Assembly (NCBI RefSeq): GCF_902635505.1
Contig: NC_045432.1
Coordinates: forward strand, 71,803,823 to 71,867,822
Origin: Sarcophilus harrisii
Taxonomy: Eukaryota > Chordata > Mammalia > Dasyuromorphia > Dasyuridae
Length of the DNA stretch: 64,000 nt
Reading direction: 5' to 3'
Position numbers and translations under genes: made by a program. Shown in pieces: positions 55,711 through 64,000 of the stretch (position 1 is its first letter; every line of letters begins with the position of its first letter). The notes below the pieces were generated by a model. The model saw nothing but the letters and a program-made list of their open reading frames with translations. It had not been told where the DNA came from and made no database searches.

Positions 55711-56253
55711 TTAATTAATTAGAATGTTAAACTCTCACACGATGTACTTGGTGTGTTCTCTTACATTTATTTATTATTTATTATTTTATTTATTTAATAA
55801 ATAATAATAATAAATTAATTAATAATAAATTAATAAATAATACATTTATTTATTAAACTAATTGCTCACAAAGCTAAAAGCCCATACCATGTAATTGGTG
55901 TTTTATTTTAATTAATTAGAATGCTGAAATCTCATACCATGTACTTGGTGTGTTGTCTTAATTGCTCACAAAGCTAAAAGCCCATACTATGGAGTCGGTG
56001 TGTTGTTTTAATTAATTAAAATGTTAAAATCTCATACCATGTACTCGGTAGATTGTATTAATTACTTGGAAAGCTAAAATCTCACAGTAAGTACTCGGTA
56101 GATTGTATTAATTACTTGGAAAGCTAAAATCTCATGGTATATACTTGGTGTGTTGTTTTAATTAATGAAAAGGTTAACATTTAGGAATACATTTCCTGTT
56201 TTCTTAATTAGTTAAGAAGCTAAAATCTCATGGACAGTATGTACTTGATAGAA
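55711..56253. repeat. 50-bp tandem array, nine units, with AT insertion
   Basis: Units start at 55711, 55858, 55908, 55958, 56008, 56058, 56108, 56158 and 56204. All are 50 bp except the eighth (46 bp) and possibly the ninth. Each starts TTAATT and most end near 'tacttggtgtgttgt'. The sixth and seventh are most alike. A 97-bp TA-rich, partly self-complementary insertion (55761-55857) follows the first unit. The array is diverged, so it is not a young minisatellite. Confidence 0.9.
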
Positions 56254-56309
56254 ATCAAGCCCATTTCTCCCCTTGCTGGTCCCTCATGCCCACCTTCTTT
56301 TCTCCCTAT

Positions 56310-56455
56310 AGAAGATCGGCTAGAAAGGACCTTCTAGACAGGAGACAAACTAGTTGAACTCTCTCATTTTACCCATGAGGCACTTGAGGAATGAAGGGAT
56401 TTGCTCAGGGTCGCACACACAGCAATCGGCAGACTGGAGATTGGGAATGACATGT
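56310..56455 (-). mobile_element. MIR-class SINE, antisense
   Basis: 'tctcattttacccatgag' and 'ggtcgcacacacagcaat' in antisense order. Confidence 0.6.
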
Positions 56456-57030
56456 CATACACGGGATCTAGCCTCCCCTGCCCCGTCCCCCCGGGCTCTT
56501 AGCCGGACCCAACCAAACTTCCTTCTTGACCTTAGCACCCTCTGGAAGGTCAAGTGACTTCTTCATTCTCAAATCCTGGGGCTTTGTCTCCAGCCTCCTT
56601 CCCCTTATGCCCATTGGGACAGTCTGTCCTTTCTCAATGTCGGGGACTCCCAAGCTGCCCTGCCTCTTCTCCTTGGGCCTTTTCCGCCCTCAACCCCCAA
56701 GAGCCATGGTGATTTTCCAGGGTTAATTCCCCAGCCCTTCTGTTCCACTTCCTCTCCCCCTTGGAGAGCACGTGCACTCTGATAGTTTCTGGGTGCTGCT
56801 CCCACTAACTGCTGAGGGGGGGGCGTGCTGAGCCAAGCCACACCCTTCCCAGCCATTTCCTCGTGGACAAAACACGGAAAAGAATTGAACTGGAAGGTTT
56901 CTGAGGTACTTAAATTCTGTGCCACTGTGACACCATGCTCTTTTTCCAGACGTTTCTTCTCCAGAGCACCAGAACTCAGGCTCTATCCAGGCAATAAGTG
57001 GATATGTGGCAAGCGGAGTGGCAAATATAA
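56456..57030. other. Low-copy DNA, no gene recognised
   Basis: No supported features. Overlapping open frames on both strands lack recognisable domains. Confidence 0.4.
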
Positions 57031-57140
57031 TGTACTCTGCACACAGTAAGTCGTTAATGCATGCTGGCTGAATGCCGGGACAAATGTACACTTCACACCG
57101 GAAGCACTTAATGTATGTTTGCTGAATACAGGGACCGATG
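57031..57140 (+). repeat. 54-bp tandem duplication in an L2-like tail
   Basis: Units 57031-57084 and 57085-57138 both start 'tgtac' and contain 'cttaatg' or 'gttaatg' plus 'gctgaat'. The sequence resembles an L2 3' end, so a duplicated L2 tail is likely. A third partial unit may begin at 57139. Confidence 0.65.
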
Positions 57141-58353
57141 TATAACACCGGGGAGCATTCTAGAAGCTAGCCAGGTGGGCTAGTAAATGGCAAGCTCTCC
57201 CGATTTCCCCCACAAACGGAACAGTCTGCTCCTGGGGCCCAATGTAAACTGGTGAAAAATTAAGACTTGGGGCAGAACAGGGGCCCTCCCGATACAACCA
57301 GACACCTGAATAAAGCCCCAGAGCTGGGGATTAACCTGTCCAAAGTGCAGACCCCTCCGGGCTAGCCCCCCCCCAAATTCAGGTGGGGACCCCTGGGGCT
57401 AGCTGGGAAGGACAGGAGCCTCTGCAAGAACCACAACTTTGACCCCCCCAGCCTGTGTGTCGAGTTAGGTTTTGAGGCCGGACCAGCTTAGGGAACTGTC
57501 AGTTGGGACTGGCTGGCCCAGCTGTAGCGCAGGGACTCGGCCCTGGGGAACAGGAACCAGCACCCGGGGGGCGCAGAAGCACCGGGGCAGGGCCACTGCT
57601 GGCCATGGGCGCTCACGAGATGGGGGACCTCACCTAGCATTTGTCTCATTGGAGGTGACAACTTCACACTAGCTTCTGTCGGCATGGTAACCTCATCCCT
57701 GAAACAACGTGAAGTATAGGCCGGACAACAACAGCGGTTCCTTGATCCTCCCCTGACTTTCGCCAGTGGCGTGACCAAAAAGGAAAGGGCTCTGGGTCCC
57801 TGCTGTTTTATCTGTGGCCCCGTGATCCCCGGTGGTATGGGACGGTTCCAGCCAAGTGTGGACGAGGCTCTTCTGCCTTGATGGGACCACCACATCTACG
57901 CGGCGGGCAGCTCCAGCCCAACGGGGGGCTCCTGGCTGCCTTGCCTTCTCTCCTTTTTGCCATCTTACCAGGTGAGATGGGCCAAAGGTACCATTGGTGG
58001 GCGATCAGACCCAGAGACTCTGGCACTCTTAGGGAGGACAGTCACCAACAAGAAGAGGATCTTGGCCATTTTATCAGTGGAATTAGAAGGATGGTGCCCA
58101 GGAGAGAGGAAATGGCAAACTATTGAACCCAATAGTGCAACCTTTAAGTGTTCTGATGAATTGAAATAGAATCCTAGAGGATTCTACAGCAGTTAGAAAA
58201 GTGTGGGGTGACAGGCCCAACTCCCTGAAAAGTGGGAAGATTCTAAATTAGAGGAAGGCTTCCCCCAGGGCTGAACTTGCCCAAACCACATTCCTGGGTA
58301 CAGAATAAGAATCCAGTTGGAGCAAATAAAGGTTTCATTGGATATGTCTCAAG
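57141..58353. other. Low-copy DNA, no gene recognised
   Basis: Relatively GC-rich, with a C homopolymer at about 57367-57373. Open frames overlap on both strands with no family match. Confidence 0.4.
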
Positions 58354-58525
58354 TCTCCACCCATTTTTTTCTTTTTCTGAGACAATTGAAGTTAAGTGAC
58401 TTGCCCAAGGTCACACAGCCAGGAAGTGTTAAGTGTCTGAGACCAGATTTGACCTCAGGTCCTCCTGACTTCAGGGCTGGTGCTCCATCCACTGTACCAC
58501 CTGGCTGACTCTCTCCATCCATTTT
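58354..58525 (-). mobile_element. tRNA-derived marsupial SINE with target-site duplication
   Basis: The antisense SINE (58368-58511) has a T-run, 'ggtcacacagccaggaag' and the complement of the tRNA-like head. It is flanked by tctccacccatttt (58354-58367) and tctccatccatttt (58512-58525), a 14-bp duplication with one change. Confidence 0.85.
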
Positions 58526-59160
58526 TAAGGAAAGGAGGTTTTATGAAAAAATCTAAGTATTCAGGGGAGCTGACTGTGGGGGGGGGAAACATTTGAGGGG
58601 TTCCAAGGTAAGCGGGGAGGGTGGGTCTGGAGCAGGGACACAGAAATGTTGATTCAGATGCAAACGGAGGGAGGGCTGGGGAGGGTGGAAAGGGCTTGTG
58701 CCTGCCGCTTGCCTTGTGGAGTGGAGCCATCTCTTCAGCTCCCAACCCAACGCCATTGTTCCGAATGCCCGAGAACCTGACTGACATAAGGCCTGGAGAA
58801 GCAAATGGGACCAGAGACTTCAGCCCCTCGGATCCCCTTATCCCAACACACCTAAGGTGAAATTCTCCCCCCCAAAATGAGCTCCAGCTATAAGCCAAGC
58901 CATGTCCATTTGTTGGCTTTAGGACCTCAACTGTCCCATCTATAAAATGGAATAAGTGGCCCCAAGGAATAGAATGGGAGTGGGACTGGTGCAGAAAATA
59001 AGAGGGAGGATGTATCCGGGGCGTGGCAGTGGCCAAGCCCCGGTGTGGGAGGGGCTGGACAGAATCCCAGCAAGGCCCCCATAAGATGGGGGTGGGCCGG
59101 AACCTCCTGGAACCCTGGCAAGCTTGTGGGAACAGCCACAGCGACTGAGTGCTGGCACTT
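58526..59160. other. Low-copy DNA, no gene recognised
   Basis: A 193-codon minus-strand frame (58455-59036) begins in the SINE, has no recognisable domain, and is not accepted as a gene. Confidence 0.4.
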
Positions 59161-59164
59161 ATTT

Positions 59165-59345
59165 GTGGTGGACCAGGTGGCTGGATTTATACTTGCAGGA
59201 TCTGAGTTCCAATCCTAACTATCACTTAGAGCTATGTGATCCTGAGCAAGTCATTTAATTTCTCTGGGCCTCAGTTTCCTCATTTGTAAAATTCAAGTAA
59301 ATAATCTCTGCCACTTCTAGCGGTAAGTTAGATTTTGATTTTCTT
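59165..59345 (+). mobile_element. MIR-class SINE
   Basis: 'gagcaagtcatttaattt' and 'cctcagtttcctcatttg' in sense order. Confidence 0.7.
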
Positions 59346-59598
59346 CTGAATGTTGATAAACATCAGGCCCAGGATGGGTCAGGGTAAGGCTGGGGATGGG
59401 GAATCACTTTTGGAAGAAGGGTCTTCTTAGATAAGCGATAATCACCAGAACGGTGATGGCGACATCTCTCTAACGTTTTCCTGCTTCAGAGTCCAGTGTT
59501 CTTTCCCAATACCACAATGCCCAAAAATACAAGAGTAGCTGTAGGAGCACAAAGGCCAGTTGAGCTTTCGAGAAACTTGGGCAGGAGCCCTCCAGGAA

Positions 59599-59722
59599 CC
59601 TGCCCCGAGAGCCTGCCAAGGTGACGAGACCTCGGGCACAGAGGGCCCAGTGGAGGCTCTGCCCAATCAGGAGTCACTAGAGTCACTCCAGAATGATAGG
59701 TGGCAACTCTCCCCAAAATCAT
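59599..59722 (+). repeat. Inverted duplication B, left arm (124 bp)
   Basis: The reverse complement of 61366-61489 aligns across 124 bases without gaps and with 6 mismatches, all transitions (about 95%). The half nearest the loop (about 60 bases) is identical. Ends are sharp, and no known repeat family is recognised. The arms are 1,643 bp apart. Confidence 0.9.
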
Positions 59723-60074
59723 CGCCTCCTTTTCCTGCCTTCTTCCTCCTCCCCTCCTCCTGCCAATGGCTCCCAGAACCCCAGGGCTAAAAGAGCCCTG
59801 GGACATCCCACAATCTGACCCTCCATCTCTGAGCCCTCCTGTTCTTCCTTTCTTTTCTTCATGGCTCTTACGGCTATACCGTGAATGGGTTTGGATACAA
59901 GAGAACTACCTCTGAACTTGGTCTTATGGATGTCTTCTCTATTGTTCCCTCACCCGCTTTTCTTGATTAGTGCCCCATTGGAGGTACTCTGTCCTCCATG
60001 ATTTCTCTCCCGCTTTTCTCTCTCTTCAACCATTTGCCCTCGCCTCTTTTACTGGATGTCCATCCTCCCACCCG
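59723..60074. other. Low-copy DNA, no gene recognised
   Basis: Pyrimidine-rich in places, no recognised element. Confidence 0.35.
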
Positions 60075-60079
60075 TTATC

Positions 60080-60236
60080 GCCGAATCAGAGAATCCTGCT
60101 AAGAAATGGACCTTAGTATCATCAAGCTCGGTCTCTTACAAATAGGAAAACTGAGGCCCAGAGATGTGACACAGCTTCCCTGTGGTGAAGTAGCATTCAG
60201 GATTCAAAGCCAGGTCTTCTGACCTCCCAATCCAGC
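60080..60236 (-). mobile_element. MIR-class SINE, antisense
   Basis: 'gaaaactgaggcccagag' followed by 'gattcaaagccaggtctt' in antisense order. Confidence 0.65.
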
Positions 60237-60425
60237 CCCCTTTTCATCTATGATACATCCTGCTGTGTGATCCTGGGTAAATCCCTTAACTTCTAGTTTT
60301 TGGAGGCAGCTCTCTAAGACCCCAAATTACAGGACAAGTTCTATCTGGTGCTGGGAAAGAAGTTTCCTTCTCAGGAATCCCCTCTACTACCAAAACCGCA
60401 GGTCTAGTCTCTAACCCTTTCTCTA
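60237..60425 (+). mobile_element. Marsupial tRNA-derived SINE, 3' half
   Basis: 'tgtgatcctgggtaaatc', 'ggcagctctctaagaccc' and 'gaaagaagtttccttctc' match the family at 34767-35009. Confidence 0.6.
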
Positions 60426-60430
60426 TCCTT

Positions 60431-60457
60431 GTCATCATCATCATCATCATCATCATT
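60431..60457. repeat. (CAT)n microsatellite
   Basis: A run of about nine CAT triplets. Confidence 0.9.
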
Positions 60458-61365
60458 ATGTCCCCTTCTCCCCACATCATACCACTGACTTACTTTGGAT
60501 TCTGATTGACTCTTCCCTTACCTGGCCTCCCAGCTCTAGTCTCTGCCACCTGCCATAGGCCCTTCCAGGTTGAGTGATTTTTCACAAGCAGTAAAAGGGA
60601 GAGCCCGAATTTGAATCTGGGCCTTTAGGCTCTACGTTCACTGCCCTTTCCACTCCCCCAAGTCAGGTGACATCAAAGACGCCAAGCTCTCGGTTGGCCT
60701 TTCCAGGCGAGGAAGCAGCCACAATTCCTCATGTAACTGATAGTATGGAACCTCAAGGTTCACCGAGCGCTTCGCAACTACAGTCTCATTTGCTCTGCCA
60801 TTAGCAGCAGTGGCAACCACAGGAAGGGGTCCCAAGAAAGCATACCCGGCAAAATGCTGTCGATTTTCCTTATCGTGAAACGGCAAAGCCGCCCAAATCA
60901 CAGCACCATGTGAGAACCAATTCCAAGCCTGGCGTGCCTGAAAGGGAAGAAAGCAGCGGGGGCCCAGACACACCGGGCTGGGGTGCGGGGGGCAAATGCC
61001 AGCTTTTCATCTGACTTTAATTTTTCAATTGCCTCCCGAGCCATGCTGTTATTTTGTTTGAATCCAACGACAGTGGGCGATTTCGTCTGCACCTGGCAGG
61101 TTTTGATACAAAGATGGCTCGGCCGGACCAGAAGAAGACATAGAGTAATCACAGAGCCAGCCCCCACTGTTTGCTGAGACTCCAAAACACACAACTGAGA
61201 AGGCCGTTTAATCACTGGAATTCAAAGAACAACAAAAAAAATCTTTCTCCCATTACCCTTCTGGTGAACCTGGGCCTAGGGAAACCAGTTGAATTTCAGC
61301 CAAAGGGAAGGAACCATGTCGGTGACTCTCTTTGTTTTTTCGTTCCTATAATTTTTTAAAAATAT
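60458..61365. other. Repeat-poor block inside inverted pair B
   Basis: No gene is recognised. 60980-61250 is low-copy and could be a conserved non-coding element ('gactttaatttttcaatt'). Confidence 0.3.
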
Positions 61366-61489
61366 ATGATTTTGGGGAGAGTTGCCACCTATCATTCTGG
61401 AGTGACTCTAGTGACTCCTGATTGGGCAGAGCCCCCACTGGGTCCTCTGTGCCTGAGGTCTCGTTGCCTTGGCAGGCTCTCAGGGCAGG
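61366..61489 (-). repeat. Inverted duplication B, right arm (124 bp)
   Basis: Partner of 59599-59722. On the minus strand its end runs into an A/T-rich 'atatttttaaaaaatt', so a retroposed copy with a degraded tail cannot be fully excluded, but no target-site duplication is visible. Confidence 0.9.
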
Positions 61490-61799
61490 GCATAATATAG
61501 GTTTCCACAGCAAGACTGGAACTGTTGGGTTTTCTGGTTTAAATAAGGCCTACAAGGCGTAGTCCTGACTTCAAGAGGCAAGTGACAAGATGTGATGACA
61601 GCTTCCTCCTGGGCTTTCTTAATTCCGAGATGCTTTTGCGGAGATGGTAAGGACTCTGCGGGGGGTGCTGACTGCTCCCTGGGGCTTTTGGCATATATGG
61701 GGTAGGGGGAACAGAAGAGATGAGAAAGGGATGTCAAAGTGTGCTGTTTCCATCCGCTAACAACTTGCCAAGAGTCCAAGCCGCAGGGCTTGTACGGAG
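61490..61799. other. Low-copy DNA, no gene recognised
   Basis: Nothing supported is seen. Confidence 0.35.
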
Positions 61800-61804
61800 A
61801 TCAA

Positions 61805-61895
61805 AAGCTCCAGGAACGTAAGCTCCCCAAGGGCAGGGACATCGGTCTTAGGCTTGCATCTCCAGTGCCTGATATAGAATAAGTGCTTCACGGGG
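61805..61895 (+). mobile_element. L2 LINE 3' end
   Basis: 'gtaagctccccaagggca' and 'ctccagtgcctgatatag' in sense order. Confidence 0.65.
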
Positions 61896-61904
61896 CCCAG
61901 AAAT

Positions 61905-62125
61905 TGAAAAGGAAAAATAGCAACTACACGTGTAGAGTGCCTTAAAATAGGCAAAACCCTTTATAAAAATCACGTCATTTGGTCTCTCAATCCCAAGAGG
62001 TAGGCAAGAGAAATATTTTGTCATCACGTCTCTCCATTGTTTGGATGAAAACAAGGATCAGCTAAGTCAAGGGACTAAGCTAAGGTCACAGAGCCAAGGC
62101 CAGATGCCAAGAAAGGGAATTCCTC
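61905..62125 (-). mobile_element. MIR-class SINE, antisense
   Basis: 'tataaaaatcacgtcatt', 'gttggatgaaaacaagga'-like words and 'gctaaggtcacagagcca' fit antisense MIR order. Confidence 0.55.
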
Positions 62126-62499
62126 TGATCCTCTCCGGGGATGGGGTGAATGTTCTGAAACACGTTGAGAGGGCCCGTCCGCTATCGGGAAGACCAGCTT
62201 TCAAACTTTTCCACGGACCCTAGCTGTGTGAGACTCTGGGCAATGTTCTTCCCCTTAGTAAGGTTAAAAGAAGAAGGGAGAATGAAGTCCAACTGACATC
62301 CTCTCCATCCTCTCCTTTATCAACTGACACTGGGTACCTGAACATTGCATTTTCCAGCTATTTTCCATTTCTAGGGGCAATTAAATGGCATAGCATTAAA
62401 TCTGTGAAGTCGGAAGAGAGAAGTTCCAATCCCGTCCCACGTCCTTTTCTCAGTCTCTCTGAGCAGAGACGAGGGAAGAGAGATGTTGTGAAAGCAAAG
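62126..62499. other. Low-copy DNA with a SINE fragment
   Basis: 62385-62470 resembles a decayed tRNA-SINE head. No gene is recognised. Confidence 0.35.
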
Positions 62500-63153
62500 A
62501 AGAACCAGTTTTGGCAATGGATCTGATACGTGGGGTGAGTGCGAGAAGATTAAGATGCTCCGTGAGTCAGAGACTTAGGCGACTAAAGGAGCTAGTGGTG
62601 CCCTTGACAGGGATAAAGAAATTCAGAAAAGGGGAAAATTAGGCTGGGGGAAGGAGAAGAAAAATTTATTCTATACTGAGCATGTCAAGTTTCAGATGCC
62701 TTCTAAGGACATCCAAGAGTCAGATGGAGATCTCTGATGGAAGCTCAACGCAGAGATGAGGGCTGGACGGATAAAGCTGGGAATCATCTTCAGACTGAAG
62801 GTAATTGAAGCCTCGGGAGCACACGAGACTGTGAAGCAAAATCTTATAGAGTGAAAAGTGAAGACGGACCATGACAAATCTTTCAAGGACACCCATGGTT
62901 AAAGGGAATGACAGCGAAGGAGGAGATGAAGAGAGAGCAGTCACGGAGGTAGGGAGAACCAATGGAATCTCGAGAACAGTGTCACTGAAACTTAGAGAAG
63001 AAAGGGGGTGATCAAGGGTTTCGGCCCACAAAGGGACAAAGGAATAGGAGGATAAAGGCCATTGGATTTGGCATTTAGGAGATCTGGCGGCTTTGGGGAG
63101 CACAGTTTGAGTGAAATGAGAGGGATGGAAGCCAGAGGCTAGAGAGTTTAGAA
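62500..63153 (-). mobile_element. L2-like LINE, antisense, left part
   Basis: 'ctgagcatgtcaagtttc', 'gctgggaatcatcttcag' and 'aggaggagatgaagagag' follow antisense L2 order. The hAT element at 63154 interrupts it. Confidence 0.55.
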
Positions 63154-63353
63154 CAGGGGTCCTCAAACTTTTTAACTAGGGGGCCAGTTCCCTGTCCCTC
63201 AGACTGTTGGAGAGCCGGACTACAGTAAAAACAAAAACTTTGTTTTGTGGGCCTTTAAATAAAGAAACTTCCTAGCCCTGGGGGAGGGGGAATAAACTTC
63301 CTTAGCTGCTGCATCTGGTCTAAGGGCTGTAGTTTGAGGACCCCTGGTTAGAA
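63146..63353. mobile_element. Non-autonomous hAT (OposCharlie1-like), with 8-bp duplication
   Basis: The 193-bp element at 63154-63346 starts CAGGGGTCCTCAAACTTTTT and ends AGTTTGAGGACCCCTG, so its termini are inverted repeats of about 15 bp. The flanks are gtttagaa (63146-63153) and gttagaa (63347-63353), an 8-bp hAT target duplication with one base lost. There is no transposase. The termini match what I recall of OposCharlie1 (OC1), a horizontally transferred hAT family. Confidence 0.8.
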
Positions 63354-63735
63354 GAACATGACACGAAAGGAAGAGGATGGCTTTCTGAAGGAATTTCACT
63401 GTGGGGGGGGAGGGGGAGGGAGGGAGACATACGATGCTCTCCGACAGGGATGCTACGGGCAAGTGAGAAGTTTGCTTGAGGATAGAGAAAAACGGGCACA
63501 TTTTAAGCAACAGGAAAGGAGACAGGAGACGGAGTATAAGAGAGCAAGGTGGGTGCTAACATCAGGCAGAGATAAGCTAGAGAGGAGTTTCCCTTGGCCA
63601 ACTGAAGGGCCACCTCTTCATCTGCAATGGAGTGAAGGATGATACAGTGACAGACTATGTCTAGGGGATGTGACGTGTTGAAGAAAGAGGGAAGAAGAGG
63701 GAATTTTTGGCAAATGGCTTTAATTTTTTCAGTGA
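63354..63735 (-). mobile_element. L2-like LINE, antisense, right part
   Basis: 'gaagggccacctcttcat' and 'ggagtgaaggatgataca' continue the marsupial L2-like antisense copy beyond the hAT insertion. A G/A run lies at 63402-63425. Confidence 0.45.
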
Positions 63736-63789
63736 AACACGAGGCAAAAAACCTTTGCTCTAATCTCACAATAACCAACTTTCTGAGGT

Positions 63790-63945
63790 AGCGGGCCTGC
63801 TTCCGGCACCGGCGACTCTGGGAGTCTCACTTTTCTCATTAGTAAACTGGAGATATTAATGCCACTGGTGCTTACCTCTGAGGCCGTTCTGAGGCTCGGA
63901 GGAGATAATACTAATAAAGCAATTAACATATGCAATAATACTGTT
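63790..63945 (+). mobile_element. MIR-class SINE
   Basis: 'ctcattagtaaactggag' and a sense 3' end with 'gaggagataatactaata' are present. Confidence 0.55.
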
Positions 63946-64000
63946 GGTGATGTATGCTTTTGACACAAGAAGATGGACCACAATCGATTCGGGAAATATC

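Noticed and set aside
58455-59036. 193-codon minus-strand frame
   Set aside because: Runs into a SINE and shows no recognisable protein features.

Overview
This window looks like nuclear DNA from a marsupial, and most of it is non-coding. The main clue is the repeat content. It has L1 3' ends of the marsupial type, full tRNA-derived SINEs (one with an RTE-like 3' tail), and a dense background of old L2, L3/CR1 and MIR-class copies. A 193-bp hAT element resembles OposCharlie1. The sequence alone does not separate Australian from American marsupials, although the young L1 3' ends fit either.

I can support one protein-coding gene. It is an intronless 267-codon reading frame at 53697-54500 (+), related to CHTOP (chromatin target of PRMT1, an mRNA-export adaptor of the TREX complex). 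It looks like a domesticated retrocopy. It has a compact promoter with a perfect CRE-like palindrome, an AATAAAG TATA-like box, CCAAT boxes and an NRF1 palindrome further upstream. It also has a candidate 92-bp 5'UTR intron and an ATTAAA polyadenylation signal. The protein keeps the N-terminal block and the doubled C-terminal LDxxLDxYM helicase-binding motif. It has lost most of the Arg-Gly repeats that define CHTOP and gained a Gln/Glu insert and a triplicated 7-residue repeat. Downstream lie a 118-bp tandem duplication and a regular nine-unit 50-bp tandem array.

Layout: 1-5 kb holds an old L1 split by a younger antisense L1, then L2, SINE and a near-perfect short hairpin. 5-20 kb is mostly L2, L3 and MIR relics. 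20.5-21.6 kb is a 1.1-kb polypurine tract. 22-36 kb is repeat relics plus low-copy DNA with palindrome clusters. 36.3-37 kb is a TG/TA repeat. 37.7-39.1 kb is an antisense L1. 39-53 kb is more relics and simple repeats. 53-56.3 kb is the CHTOP-like locus. 56-64 kb is relics, including the hAT element inside an L2.

The most unexpected structure outside the gene is two pairs of short inverted duplications. One pair is 135 bp per arm with a 2.3-kb loop, the other 124 bp per arm with a 1.6-kb loop. Both are about 94-95% identical without any length change, and no familiar repeat family explains them.
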